A stretch of 64,000 nucleotides of DNA from Nocardia grenadensis NBRC 108939. GTDB taxonomy: Bacteria; Actinomycetota; Actinomycetes; Mycobacteriales; Mycobacteriaceae. Below, piece by piece: positions 26,959 through 36,352 of the stretch (its first letter is position 1; every line of letters starts with the position of its first letter). A program made the translations under genes and the position numbers. The notes under the pieces were generated by a model. That model saw only the letters and a program-made list of their open reading frames with translations. It did not search any database and was not told the origin of the DNA. The stretch spans positions 1-64,000 of the forward strand of contig NZ_BDCJ01000004.1 in assembly GCF_001613445.1 (NCBI RefSeq). Direction: 5' to 3'.

Positions 26959-28014
26959 ATGCGAAAAACCCTACGAACGCGCGTCCTGAGAACGGCTGCG
27001 GTACTCGGCTCCCTCGCCCTGGCCCTGGCAGGCTGCGGCGGGGCCGGTCAGGTCTCCCGGCCCGTCGCCGGCACCTGGGACGAGGTGGTCGCCGCGGCGA
27101 ATACCGAGGGCGCGGTCACCATCTACTCCACCCAGGCCCAGCCGGTACTCGCCGACCTGGAGAAGGCGTTCGAATCCGCCTATCCGCAGATCGATCTCAC
27201 CGTCGTGCGGGGCGTCGACGCCGACCTGCTCTCCCGGATCGACGCGGAATCACGGACCGGGAAGGGCGCCGGCGATATCGCGGTCATCACCGATGTGTCC
27301 TGGATGCAGCAAGCCGAGGGCACCGATTCCGCCGTGGAGGTGGTCGGGCCCGCCTTCGACGCACCCGAATACCGCCGGGCGGACAGCATCGTCGACGGGA
27401 AGTTCTTCCTCGAGGGCGCGGTGATCCTGGGCTTCGGCTGGAACACCGCCGCCTACCCCAAGGGCATCCGCACCGCCCAGGATCTGCTGGACCCCGCACT
27501 GAAGGGCAAGGTCGGCGTCGTCACCCCGGCCACCTCACCGACCTATATCGACTACTACGACCACATCGAGGAGCATTACGGCGGCCGGGATTTCCTGCGA
27601 CAGCTCGCGCAGAACAGTCCGCGGATCTACCCGAGCAGCCAGCCGCTGGGACAGGCCCTGGCCTCCGGGGAGATCGTGGCCGCGCTCATGTGCAATCCGA
27701 TGCTGCCCGAACGGGCCGCGGGGGCGCCGGTCGCCTGGACCGAGGGCCCGCACGTATGGGGCGCCCGGTGGTACGGGCTCGCACTCGGCTCGGCGCCGCA
27801 CCCCAACGCCGCCCAGGTACTCGCCGATTTCATGGTGAGCCGGCCGGGCCAACAGGCGACCTCGCCCGGATACGGCGCCGTGCTGCCCGATATCGACGGG
27901 GCGCTGGCGGTCGCGCAGGACGTCCCGGACCAGAACCTCGCGGTCACGATCGGCGAAGGCGCCGAACGCTATCGCAACGAGTGGGAGGAAATTTTCCTTA
28001 ACCCCTCCCCATGA
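26959..28014 (+). CDS. Second ABC substrate-binding lipoprotein (paralogue)
   Basis: This 351-aa lipoprotein (lipobox LAGC, Cys26) is clearly paralogous to the 23729 product: both have a WDEVVAAANTEGAVTIYSTQ-type N-terminus and the NAAQVLADFM...GYGAVLPDI block. No permease or ATPase is adjacent, so it may share the importer encoded at 20047-22907 and widen its substrate range. Homology with the first protein ends around EWEEIF; the last residues (LNPSP) and stop are read from the end of the inserted TnpB-type element, so the natural C-terminus was replaced by a few residues. Confidence 0.88.
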   Translation: MRKTLRTRVLRTAAVLGSLALALAGCGGAGQVSRPVAGTWDEVVAAANTEGAVTIYSTQAQPVLADLEKAFESAYPQIDLTVVRGVDADLLSRIDAESRTGKGAGDIAVITDVSWMQQAEGTDSAVEVVGPAFDAPEYRRADSIVDGKFFLEGAVILGFGWNTAAYPKGIRTAQDLLDPALKGKVGVVTPATSPTYIDYYDHIEEHYGGRDFLRQLAQNSPRIYPSSQPLGQALASGEIVAALMCNPMLPERAAGAPVAWTEGPHVWGARWYGLALGSAPHPNAAQVLADFMVSRPGQQATSPGYGAVLPDIDGALAVAQDVPDQNLAVTIGEGAERYRNEWEEIFLNPSP

Positions 28015-28965
28015 CTGCAGCCGGGGGATTTCCAGCTCGGACCGCACCACCAACCGCCCCGGAGGGAGGCCGATCATGTCTTACGTCGTCAACACTGACA
28101 CCGTCGAGTTCTACCGTGGCCGCCAAAATCACGTGGGCGGCGTTGCGGTCGCGGTCCGCGGTATGGCCACACGCCTCGCACCGGAAGACACACACATCCA
28201 ACGCGAGCCGCTGCTTGGCTCTCGCACCACAGCTCGCGCAGGTCATCGTCGTATAGGCGGGCGGAACCAACACCACCTTCCGTCCCGCCCGCGTGGCACG
28301 TTCGATCAGCTCGCGTTTCGCCGCACCGATCGCGGCATCCGCCGCTTTCCTGGCCATACTGCTGTCGACCAGGAACTTGGGTTTGAAGTCCGCGACAGCG
28401 ATCGTTCGATGGTCGGCGACCACCCGCCGCGCCCACACACGCGCGGCGTGAGTGTTCTGCCGGGCCGCTTTCTTGTGCAGGCGGGCGGCTTCACGCCGGG
28501 CCCGCCGGTAACCGTTGCTCGGGGTGTGACCTCGCGGGCGTCGGCGGCGGGCCATCTTACGCTGAGCTCGTGCCAGTTCGGCGGCACAACGACGCCGGTA
28601 TCCCATGTACGGCAGGTCATGGCTGGGGCTGGTGGTGGTAGCGGTGGTGGACACACCCCAGTCGATCCCCATCCCGCCTTCCGCGACGGGCGCTGCTTCG
28701 AGGGCGCGCCGGGCGACGAACGACGCATACCAGTGACCGAGCGAATCCCGGTACACACGCACCGATATCGGGGCGGACGGCAGTTCTCGCGACCACACCA
28801 CCGGTATCGACACCTTGCCCGGCAAGCGCAGGCAACGGTACACCTGCTCGTCACCTGCGAACCGCTGTTCGGAATCCACCGGCCGGCCGAGCACATCAAG
28901 GGTCGGTCTTCTCGCGTACGCGCAGAGATTCCCGTCGCTCGAGCCCCGCCTGCCCACTTTTTGAC
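27998..28965 (-). pseudogene. tnpB: TnpB-type (IS200/IS605 family) protein, degenerate
   Basis: The minus-strand frame retains the C-terminal two thirds of a TnpB: the KVSIPVVWSRELP strand, RuvC-I (GIDWGVSTTAT), the RuvC-II region (RTIAVADFKPKF), a zinc finger of two CxxC pairs (CASCG, CEACG) and RuvC-III (DRDRNAAHVILA). The RuvC-II glutamate is Ala (VADF, normally VEDL). A frameshift near 28900-28915 separates an upstream piece (SGQAGLERRESLRVREKTDP) and the N-terminal ~150 residues are missing. It is probably inactive, unless a glutamate elsewhere substitutes, as in TnpBs with rearranged active sites. Confidence 0.85.
28004..28030. repeat. Right-end hairpin of the TnpB element
   Basis: CCTCCCC...GGGGGATT with an imperfect inner stem (GACTGCAGCC). 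It overlaps the binding-protein stop codon and the tnpB 3' end, where the omega-RNA scaffold of such elements is usually encoded. Confidence 0.6.
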
Positions 28966-29048
28966 CAACTCGTATTTCGTCGCCACGGTCGGCGGCGCGA
29001 CCGTGGAGAACGTTATGTCTAGAACCAGAAGAACACATCACCCCGATT

Positions 29049-29074
29049 CCTCCCCACGCCTGAAGGCGGGGATT
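29049..29074. repeat. Left-end hairpin of the TnpB element
   Basis: CCTCCCCACGCCTGAAGGCG followed by GGGATT: a 4-bp CGCC/GGCG stem with a TGAA loop inside CCCC/GGGG arms. It matches the 28004 hairpin at most positions and in the same orientation. Confidence 0.6.
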
Positions 29075-29133
29075 CACATGGGGTCGTCTCGATGACCGGC
29101 GACGCGCATACTGCGGCGGACGAGGAGAAGACC

Positions 29134-29922
29134 ATGACGGCAGCACAGTTCGACGACACGGTGGCCCTGGTGACCGGAGCGGGTTCGGGCATCGGCGCCG
29201 CCACCGCCCGCCTGCTCGCCCGGCGGGGGGCCCGAGCGGTCTACCTGTGCGATATCGACCGGCAGGCGGCGGGGCGTATCGCGGCCGATATCCCCGGCGC
29301 GACCGCGATCGAACTGGACGTGGCCGACTCGGCCCAGGTGGACAGCGCCTTCGCCACCGCGCTCGGCGACCACGGTCGCGTAGATGTGGTGGTCCACGCG
29401 GCGGGTGTCGACGATCCGCACAGCAAACAGCGGATCTACGAGGCGGCCGAACAGCACCGGCCCGCCGACGTCCTCACCCATCTCGGCGACGAGCAGTGGC
29501 GGCGGATCCTTTCGGTGAATCTGGACGGCACCTTCCATGTGCTGCGCGCGGCGGTCCGGGCGATGAAGGAGACCGGCGGCGGCGCGATCGTCACTGTGGG
29601 ATCGTCGGCGGCCTTCGACACGCTCACCGGGTATCCGCACTACGCGGCCTCGAAGGCGGGCGTGCACGCACTGAGCCAGTCGGTGGCCAAGGAGGCCGCG
29701 CATTTCGGAATCCGGGTGAACACCGTGGCACCGGGCCCGGTGGATACCGGAATGGCGGCTCGAACCCCGGCGCATCTGCGTGCGGCCATGGCCGACGGCG
29801 CCGCCCGCGGTTACGCGACCGCCGCGGAACTGGCCGACAACATCCTGTATCTCGCCTCCCCCGGCGCCGCCAATGTCATCGGCGCGGTCCTGCTCAGCAA
29901 TGGCGGCAGGTTCACGGTATGA
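29134..29922 (+). CDS. Short-chain dehydrogenase/reductase
   Basis: This 262-aa SDR has TGAGSGIG, YLCDIDR (NAD-type acidic residue), the catalytic Ser in TVGSSAAF, catalytic YAASK, and LLSNGGRFTV at the end. A ~15-residue insert (KQRIYEAAEQHRPADVL) lies after the central HAAG motif, which replaces NNAG. ATG 29134 is chosen because GAGGAG sits 7 nt upstream; an ATG at 29092 lacks such a site. The stop touches the next flavoprotein gene. Confidence 0.9.
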   Translation: MTAAQFDDTVALVTGAGSGIGAATARLLARRGARAVYLCDIDRQAAGRIAADIPGATAIELDVADSAQVDSAFATALGDHGRVDVVVHAAGVDDPHSKQRIYEAAEQHRPADVLTHLGDEQWRRILSVNLDGTFHVLRAAVRAMKETGGGAIVTVGSSAAFDTLTGYPHYAASKAGVHALSQSVAKEAAHFGIRVNTVAPGPVDTGMAARTPAHLRAAMADGAARGYATAAELADNILYLASPGAANVIGAVLLSNGGRFTV

Positions 29923-29984
29923 GCCGGTCGGCCCCGGATCCACGACGGACACACGCCCGCGTATCGAGCGACAAGGAAACACCT

Positions 29985-31313
29985 TTGCAGACAATCGACA
30001 CAGATGTACTGGTGATCGGCGCGGGAATGGCCGGCCTCACCGCCGCCACCCGGACCCTCGACCGGGGACGCTCGGTCGTGGTGGTGGAGAAGGCCGAGAC
30101 GGTCGGCGGATCGGCACGGTATGCCGGCTACGCCTGGACCGCGCCCACCCGCGCGGTGATGGACGAGGTGAACCCGGACGGCGATCCGGCACTGCGCCAT
30201 GCGCTGGTCGACGGGTTTCCCGAGGCCCTCGCGTGGATCCGCGCGCTCGGCGTGCAGTGCGGTGACCCCGTCCCCGTGCTCCGGTACGGGATCGGGCATC
30301 AATTCGACACCAACCAGTACATCGACGAATGCCGGCGCCGGATCACCGCGGCCGCGGAATTGTTCACCGGTACCGAAACCATCCGGCTGCTGACCGAGGA
30401 CGACGCCGTCACCGGCGCCCGGGTCCGCCGCGCGGACGGGACCGAGCTCGAGATCCGCTGCGGCGCGGTCGTCCTCGCCACCGGCGGATTCCAGGCCGAT
30501 ACCGGATTGGTCGCCGAGAACATCCATCCGCAGGCACCGGCCATGCAGTTGCGCTCCAATCCGGCGAGCGCCGGAGACGGACTGCGGCTGGCCATCGGCG
30601 CCGGAGCCGCCACCGGGACACCGAACTCCGGGTTCTACGGGCACCTGGTGCCGACACAGGTCCCGTTCCGCGACCCCGCCGATTTCGTGGCGCTGTCGCT
30701 CTACTACAGCGAACACGCTCTGCTGTTCAACCTGGAGAACCGGCGTTTCACCGACGAAACCCTCGGCGACCATCTGACCGCCATGCGGCTGCTCGAGCAG
30801 CCGGAGGCCCGGGGGCTGCTCGTCGCCGACGAACGGGTCTACCGCGACCGGGTACTCGGCAGCTATGTCGAAGGTGCGGTGGCGGTCGACAAGTTCGACC
30901 TCACCCGGCGCCGCGAGGGACGTTGTGGAATCGCGGAGACCCTGGACGATTTCGCCTATCTGCCGGAGGAATGGGGTTACGACGGGGCCGCCATCGCCCA
31001 AGAGATCCGGGCGGCGAACGCCGCCGGGGACGCGGTGGTCCCCGCCCGCACCCATGACGCACAGCCGCTGGACCAGGGGCCCTACTACATTATCGAAACC
31101 TGCCCGGCGCTGACCTTCCCGTTCCACGGAATCCGCATCGACGCCGCCGCCCGGGTGCTTTCCTCCGCAGGTGATCCGATCGACGGTCTCTACGCGGCGG
31201 GGTCCGATATCGGCGGTCTCTACGACAACGCGTACGCGGGCGGTATCGCACCGGCACTCGTCTTCGGCCTGGCCGCGGCCGATACCGCGGCAGACCGGCC
31301 GGTGGCGGTCTGA
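29985..31313 (+). CDS. FAD-binding dehydrogenase (fumarate reductase / KstD-like)
   Basis: This ~442-aa flavoprotein has an FAD motif DVLVIGAGMAGLTAA at the N-terminus, the FAD_binding_2 catalytic/cap region and a C-terminal GLYAAGSDIGGLYDNAYAGGIAPALVFG block. Relatives include fumarate reductases, 3-ketosteroid dehydrogenases and urocanate-type reductases, so it probably adds or removes a C=C bond next to a carbonyl. I chose TTG 29985, with AAGGA 7 nt upstream. An in-frame ATG at 29919 overlapping the SDR stop would add 22 residues and cannot be excluded. Confidence 0.85.
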   Translation: MQTIDTDVLVIGAGMAGLTAATRTLDRGRSVVVVEKAETVGGSARYAGYAWTAPTRAVMDEVNPDGDPALRHALVDGFPEALAWIRALGVQCGDPVPVLRYGIGHQFDTNQYIDECRRRITAAAELFTGTETIRLLTEDDAVTGARVRRADGTELEIRCGAVVLATGGFQADTGLVAENIHPQAPAMQLRSNPASAGDGLRLAIGAGAATGTPNSGFYGHLVPTQVPFRDPADFVALSLYYSEHALLFNLENRRFTDETLGDHLTAMRLLEQPEARGLLVADERVYRDRVLGSYVEGAVAVDKFDLTRRREGRCGIAETLDDFAYLPEEWGYDGAAIAQEIRAANAAGDAVVPARTHDAQPLDQGPYYIIETCPALTFPFHGIRIDAAARVLSSAGDPIDGLYAAGSDIGGLYDNAYAGGIAPALVFGLAAADTAADRPVAV

Positions 31314-31551
31314 GCGCGGTGCCGGGCAGCCCTCGACCACTCCACTCGGAGCGGGGGCCGAGGGCGCCGGCCACCCCGGCGGGGCCCGGTTCGCCGCCGG
31401 ACGAGCGGTCGAACGCCCTCCGCCGGTCCCAGCCGAGGATGCGATCGGCCGACCACACCGAACCGGCGGGTTCGCCGACATCGTTGCTCGGCACCGAGGG
31501 GCCGGGCGCGGATACCGGTCGCGGTGGCTCCCGGCCGGTACTGTGCCGGAT

Positions 31552-32001
31552 ATGGCCGAAACGAGTGGACTACCCGGTACCGCCGAACCGTTCGATGCGC
31601 GGTCGGAGGTCGAACGGGTCCACTCACTGCTGGCCGCCTGGCTCGGTACACCCGCGTCTCCCCAGGTACTGGACAGATTCGCCGCCACCCAGGACGACGA
31701 TTTCTCGATGGTGACGGTCACGGGCGCGATAGTGCGGAAAACCGAACTGCTCGCGGGACTGCACCGGGCCCGCAACAGTCGCCCGGGTCTGGTCATCGAG
31801 GTGTCGGATGTCGACACGGTGTGCGCCTCGGCCGGTCTGTCCGTGGTGCGCTTCGTGGAAGCGCATTACGTCGGCGATATCGGGGAATACCGGCGGACGA
31901 CCGCGGTCCTGCGCGCCGACCCGGAGGGGCACCGCTACCGCTGGCTGACCGTTCACGAAACCGCGCTCGGGCCGGACGAGCTCGAGCGCTCCCGCAACTG
32001 A
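31552..32001 (+). CDS. SnoaL/NTF2-fold (DUF4440-like) protein
   Basis: This 149-aa small protein has an N-terminal helical pair (FDARSEVERVHSLLAAWLG) and NTF2-like strands (DDDFSMVTVTGAIVRKTELLAGL, YRWLTVHETALG). Proteins of this kind often act as accessory or stress-related ligand-binding proteins. It is preceded by a 238-bp gap without recognisable genes and ends 55 bp before a convergent DUF218 gene. The function is unassigned. Confidence 0.7.
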   Translation: MAETSGLPGTAEPFDARSEVERVHSLLAAWLGTPASPQVLDRFAATQDDDFSMVTVTGAIVRKTELLAGLHRARNSRPGLVIEVSDVDTVCASAGLSVVRFVEAHYVGDIGEYRRTTAVLRADPEGHRYRWLTVHETALGPDELERSRN

Positions 32002-32055
32002 TCGGGGTGCGCCGGAGTTTCCGGTCCCGGCCGCGGTATCCGGAAGTCCGGGAAC

Positions 32056-33102
32056 TCATATGGACAGGTAGGCGTCGACCGCGGCGGCCGCGAGCGCGAC
32101 GACCGTGGCGGCGGCCACCGCCAGGTGGGTGCGGCGGTAATGGGTGGTCAGCACGGCCGCGAACTCGCGCAGGAAAGCGGCGGGGATGAAGTAACGCGCG
32201 GTGCGGGCACCGACGACACGGGCCCGGATGCCGAGACGGCGGGTCAGCGCCGCGGCGCGCAGCACATGGAAGTTACTGGTGACGACGGTGACCCGGGCCT
32301 CCGCGATATCGAGCCCGTACCGGTGGAGCAGGTCCGCGGTATTGCGCAGGTTCTCCTCGGTATTGCGGGAGCAGCGTTCCCGGAGGATCGACGTTTCGGC
32401 GACGCCGGCATCGACGAGAAAGGCCGCCATCGCGTCGGCCTCACTGAGTGCCTCGTCGCTGCCCTTCCCCCCGGAGGTGACGAGGACCGGCCGGCGCCCG
32501 AGCGCTGTTTCGGCACGATAGACCTGAAGGGCTCGGTTCAGACGGGCCGCGAGCAAGGGCGTGACCCGGTTCCGGTTCAGGCCACAGCCGAGGACCACCA
32601 CGGCGTCCGCGCCCGTCTCGTCCGGGAGTTTGCCGTAGAGCACGGCATGCCCGGCGAAAGCGAGCAGATGCGCCAGCAGGTAGAGACCCACCAGGGTTGC
32701 CGTGGCGGCGATGAGCATCAGCCAGTGCGGTACGGCGGGTCCGCGCCGGAGCACGAGCAACGCCGCGACGGGCAGCACGAGGAGTCCGAGCCCCACCACC
32801 ACCGGGGTCATGGTGATCGGCCGTAGCCCTTCGCGCCGCGCGACGGTGACGCCGTTCGTGAGCAGCCCGAGGCCGACCACGATCACACCCAGCGAGAACA
32901 GTGCGCCCAGGAGCACCGAAACCGATTCCGGGCCGGACGGTTCGGCCAGCCGCGCGGCCGCGGCTCCCGCGCCGGCGAGGACCAGCGCGACCGCCGCGAG
33001 CAGGAAGAATCCCGTGGACAGCCGGCGGGGCTCCCGGCCGAGCCGGGTGGCGCCGAACACCCCGGCCGCCCAACCCGCCACGAGCAACACCGCAGGATCC
33101 AC
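32056..33102 (-). CDS. YdcF/DUF218-family membrane protein
   Basis: This 348-aa protein has about five N-terminal hydrophobic segments followed by a DUF218 domain starting at ADAVVVLGCGLNRNRVTPLL, with the family motifs VTSGGKGSDE, EADAMAAFL, RNTEENL and VTSNFHVLRA, and a C-terminal membrane helix. DUF218 proteins (SanA/YdcF/ElyC) are linked to envelope integrity and peptidoglycan or lipid-carrier metabolism. GTG 33102 has a strong GGAGGAGG ribosome site. The frame remains open to 33609 but only antisense to the next gene. Confidence 0.87.
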   Translation of the reverse strand: MDPAVLLVAGWAAGVFGATRLGREPRRLSTGFFLLAAVALVLAGAGAAAARLAEPSGPESVSVLLGALFSLGVIVVGLGLLTNGVTVARREGLRPITMTPVVVGLGLLVLPVAALLVLRRGPAVPHWLMLIAATATLVGLYLLAHLLAFAGHAVLYGKLPDETGADAVVVLGCGLNRNRVTPLLAARLNRALQVYRAETALGRRPVLVTSGGKGSDEALSEADAMAAFLVDAGVAETSILRERCSRNTEENLRNTADLLHRYGLDIAEARVTVVTSNFHVLRAAALTRRLGIRARVVGARTARYFIPAAFLREFAAVLTTHYRRTHLAVAAATVVALAAAAVDAYLSI

Positions 33103-33334
33103 GCTATTTCCTCCTCCACCGTTACGGTCGGAACTGCCGCTACTCCGGCCGGATACCCGAAAAGTTGCCCGTCGTTCGCCTCCGCCCGGAGCAGGTACGG
33201 GCCCGTGCGGAAGATGCTCGGTGATCCGCGCTCCCCCGTATGCTGCCCGCAGTGCGAAACCCGCCGCCGCGCCGCCGGATCGTGCTCGACGGAACGGAGC
33301 CGGGTGCGTGGGCGAGACCGGAGGGATGTGATCG

Positions 33335-34756
33335 ATGCGGTGCAGCAGCGCAATCGTGCGCCGAGTATTGCCGGTGGCGGTGTCCGTGCTGATGATGGCC
33401 GGCACCGCCGGCGGTGCGGCCGCGGACCCGGCGATCCCCGACCTCGGGCCGGCCGGAACCTCGCTGATGCACGGCGATCTCGCGTCCACCGACAGCACCG
33501 GGCACCCCGGGCCCGGGCCGGACGGCCGGCTCGCCGCCTCCTCGGTGCCGGGTGGGGCGTGCAGCGCCACATTCGTCGCCTCCGACGGTGTGGCGGTGGC
33601 GCTGTGCACGGGCTACGCCGGACTCGCCCCACCGGATATCGCCGTGCCGACGGTGAAACTGTTCGACCCGGTCTCCGCGGCTCCGGTCGCCTCACTGCAG
33701 CTGACCAAAGGCGGTCTACTCGGCGGGGTGTACGGCTACCTCGACAGCCGGGACCGCGTGGTCGTCGCCGACGGGTCGGGCGCGATCGTCGAGGTCGGGC
33801 ACCGGCGCGACGCCGGTGGCCACTGGGAGTTGTTCGTCGATGAGCGGGTCGATATCGCGGGCAGCATTCCGGCCGGCGACGCGATCACCGGGGTGGCGCC
33901 CGACTATGCGGGCCGCGTCTGGTTCGCCACCACCGGCGGGGTGATCGGCACCGTCGCCCCCACCGGCCGTGTGGCGGCGACCCGGCTGCCGGAGGGCGAG
34001 CAACTCACCAACGGTCTGAGTGTGCGCCGGGCCGGTACCTCGGTACTCACCACCCGCGCGCTGTACGAGATGCGGGCCGGGGACTCCGGCGTGCCCGAGG
34101 TGGTCTGGCGGCGGCCCTACGCGGCCGGCACGGTACGCAAACCCGGCCAGCTGGGCCCCGGATCCGGCACCACCCCGACCTATTTCGGCCCGGACGGTGA
34201 CGACTGGGTGGCGATCGTCGACGATGCCGAACGTCCGGATTTGATCGTCTACCGTGCCGACGACGGAACGCAGGTGTGCCGGACCCCGGCCTTCGGAACC
34301 TCCGGGCAGGGCACCGAGAACTCACCGATGGCCTGGGGGAATTCCCTGGTGATCCCCAGCACCTACGGTTTCGGCTATCCGCCGACCGCGACATCGGGCC
34401 CCAGCGACCCGCCGAACGCGCTGTTCACCGGCGGTATGACCCGCATCGATGTCTCGGCGACCGGATGCCACCGGATTTGGGAGACCGGGGACCGCATGGC
34501 CTCGCTGCCCCGCCTCTCGCGCGCGGACGGCCTGATCTACGGGCTCTCCTACGGGCCGCTTCCGCCCGGCGGCGAGATCCAGCAGGTGGGTCCGGTGTAC
34601 TACACGGCGGTGGACTTCGGCACGGGTGAGCAGCGCGCGCACCGGCCGGTGGGTATCGCGCCGCTGGACGAGCCCCTGCAGCTCACCGGAACCATCGGTC
34701 CCGATCGTTCGTACTGGCAGGCCACCGTCGGCCGGATGCTGCGAATCGCGCCCTGA
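33335..34756 (+). CDS. Secreted hypothetical protein, propeller-like repeats
   Basis: This 473-aa protein has a Sec signal peptide (MRCSSAIVRR, hydrophobic core, AAADP cleavage site near residue 30) and a mature part rich in short strands with repeating phrases such as YGYLDSRDRVVVADGSG and APDYAGRVWFATTGGVIGTV, typical of a beta-propeller. Four or more Cys in the mature part suggest disulfides. It is unlinked to its neighbours; the 232-bp gap upstream holds no recognised gene. Related proteins are common in Nocardia and mycobacteria but have no assigned role. Confidence 0.75.
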   Translation: MRCSSAIVRRVLPVAVSVLMMAGTAGGAAADPAIPDLGPAGTSLMHGDLASTDSTGHPGPGPDGRLAASSVPGGACSATFVASDGVAVALCTGYAGLAPPDIAVPTVKLFDPVSAAPVASLQLTKGGLLGGVYGYLDSRDRVVVADGSGAIVEVGHRRDAGGHWELFVDERVDIAGSIPAGDAITGVAPDYAGRVWFATTGGVIGTVAPTGRVAATRLPEGEQLTNGLSVRRAGTSVLTTRALYEMRAGDSGVPEVVWRRPYAAGTVRKPGQLGPGSGTTPTYFGPDGDDWVAIVDDAERPDLIVYRADDGTQVCRTPAFGTSGQGTENSPMAWGNSLVIPSTYGFGYPPTATSGPSDPPNALFTGGMTRIDVSATGCHRIWETGDRMASLPRLSRADGLIYGLSYGPLPPGGEIQQVGPVYYTAVDFGTGEQRAHRPVGIAPLDEPLQLTGTIGPDRSYWQATVGRMLRIAP

Positions 34757-34864
34757 GTACGCCGCCCGAGCACGTCGATCGGATCGCCGAAGTGAACGGC
34801 CCGAGACGCCGCGGTGCCGGTGGCGCGGGTCTACGCGGACCCCGGCTCGACGAGTACCCGGAGG

Positions 34865-36073
34865 TCAGGAGCGGTGGGCGGCCCACACGGTCACGGTGAA
34901 CAACGCGACGCCGAGGGCCGCCAGACCCGCGCCGACCAGCGTCGGCGCGGTATAGCCGTAACCGGCCGCGATCACCAGACCGCCGAGCCAGGCGCCGGCG
35001 GCATTGGCGATATTCAGGGCCGCGTGGTTGAGCGCCGCGGCCAGGGTCTGCGCGTCGGCGGCCACATCCATCAGCCGGGTCTGTAGTCCGGGCGCCAGCG
35101 CGGCGCCCGTGGCGCCCACCAGCAGGGCGCCTATCCCGGCGGTGATCGGGTTGTGGGCCGCGGCGACGAAGCCGAGCAGCACGACCATCATGGCGCCCAT
35201 CGCCACGAAGATCGACCGGTCCACCCCACGATCGGCGAGCACACCGCCACCGATATTGCCCAACACCATGCCGACACCGAACAACGCGAGCACCAGCGGT
35301 ACCAGGCCCGCTCGCAGACCCGCGACATCGGTGAGGGTGGTGCTCACATAGGTGTACACGGCGAACATACCGCCGAAGCCGATGGCGCCCACCGCGAGGG
35401 TGAGCAGGACCTGCGGCCGGCGCAGTGCGCCGAGTTCGGTGAGCGGATTGGTGGTCACGATTGCCGTCAGCGGCGGGACGAAGCGCAACAGCGCGACCAC
35501 CGTGGCCACCCCGATCACCGCGACCACCACAAAGGCGCTGCGCCACCCGAGATGCTGCCCCAGCCAGGTCGCCGCCGGAACCCCGATCACATTCGCGGTA
35601 CTCAACCCGAGCATCACCGCCGCCACAGCCTTGGCGCGCTGTCCGGCCGGGGCCAGGGTCGCGGCCGCCAGCGAGGCGACACCGAAATAGGCGCCGTGCG
35701 GGAGCCCGGAGACGAAGCGGGCGGCGACCATGGTGCCGAAGTTCGGCGCGAGCGCCGAGGCGAAATTGCCGATCGCGAATGCCGCCATGAGGACCACCAG
35801 CAGCCGCTTACGCGCCACCTTCGCGCAGGCGGCCGCGATCACCGGCGCACCGACCACCACTCCGAGCGCGTACGCGGAGACTGCGTGCCCGGCGCTCGGC
35901 TCGGAGACCGAGAAGGCGCCGGCGATATCGGGGAGCAGCCCCATGGTGACGAATTCGGTGGTGCCGATACCGAAGCCGCCGAGCGCGAGGGCCAGCATCG
36001 CCGGTACATGCCAGCCGGTGCGGGGAGGCGCGGCGACTGCTGCGCTCGCCGCGGTGGTAGCGGGAGAAGTCAC
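34865..36073 (-). CDS. MFS transporter (DHA1, Cmx/AraJ-like exporter)
   Basis: This 402-aa protein has about twelve transmembrane helices, starting MLALALGGFGIGTTEFVTMGLLPDIA, the signature of the AraJ/chloramphenicol-resistance Cmx branch of drug:H+ antiporters. Motif A is degenerate (KVARKRLLV). GTG 36073 has GAGGG upstream and removes an implausible 50-residue N-terminal extension. Likely exports a small hydrophobic compound such as a phenicol or sugar analogue; the substrate is not readable. Confidence 0.88.
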   Translation of the reverse strand: MTSPATTAASAAVAAPPRTGWHVPAMLALALGGFGIGTTEFVTMGLLPDIAGAFSVSEPSAGHAVSAYALGVVVGAPVIAAACAKVARKRLLVVLMAAFAIGNFASALAPNFGTMVAARFVSGLPHGAYFGVASLAAATLAPAGQRAKAVAAVMLGLSTANVIGVPAATWLGQHLGWRSAFVVVAVIGVATVVALLRFVPPLTAIVTTNPLTELGALRRPQVLLTLAVGAIGFGGMFAVYTYVSTTLTDVAGLRAGLVPLVLALFGVGMVLGNIGGGVLADRGVDRSIFVAMGAMMVVLLGFVAAAHNPITAGIGALLVGATGAALAPGLQTRLMDVAADAQTLAAALNHAALNIANAAGAWLGGLVIAAGYGYTAPTLVGAGLAALGVALFTVTVWAAHRS

Positions 36074-36271
36074 GCCCTCGTGCAACAGACAACCGTCGAC
36101 GAGGTTTCCGCACACCGCTGTGAGTTGGGGCACCGCGACCCGGCGCAAGTGACCGGTATGTCCGGTATCAATGGCGTAATTCGAGGTGAGACGTCCCGCG
36201 GTCCGGTACCGGGAATCAGCGATCATCTCGAGTGCGGCGCCGGATGATCGTGGTCACGTCCGCTGGTCGCC

Positions 36272-36352
36272 GCCGACAACCTGCTCACCTTCGTGGCCGC
36301 CGCCGGGCTCATCGTCGTAGTCCCCCGGTCCGGCGTGCGGTGCGCCATCGGC
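36272..36352 (+). pseudogene. LysE-type exporter N-terminal remnant
   Basis: The codons read DNLLTFVAAAGLIVVVPRSG, closely resembling the first transmembrane helix and proline turn of LysE/RhtB amino-acid exporters. Similarity stops after ~27 residues and there is no start codon in place. I read it as a decayed fragment in the 480-bp region between the exporter and the esterase. Confidence 0.4.

Larger units (their letters stand above)
28004..29074 (-). mobile_element. Single-gene IS200/IS605-family (IS1341-like) element
   Basis: The element consists of the tnpB remnant bounded by two similar subterminal hairpins in the same orientation (28004-28030 and 29049-29074). No tnpA is present, so movement depended on a transposase elsewhere. 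It abuts the 3' end of the second binding-protein gene on one side and lies 60 bp before an SDR gene on the other. Exact tips and target cannot be fixed without an empty-site comparison. Confidence 0.75.

Noticed and set aside
32015..32057. Possible terminator GAGTTTCCGG / CCGGGAACTC between the SnoaL-like and DUF218 genes
   Set aside because: Imperfect stem that overlaps the DUF218 stop codon.
35153..36247. 364-codon plus-strand frame opposite the MFS gene
   Set aside because: Composition is typical of an antisense shadow (His, Gln, Arg, Glu) and the MFS frame has clear membrane helices.
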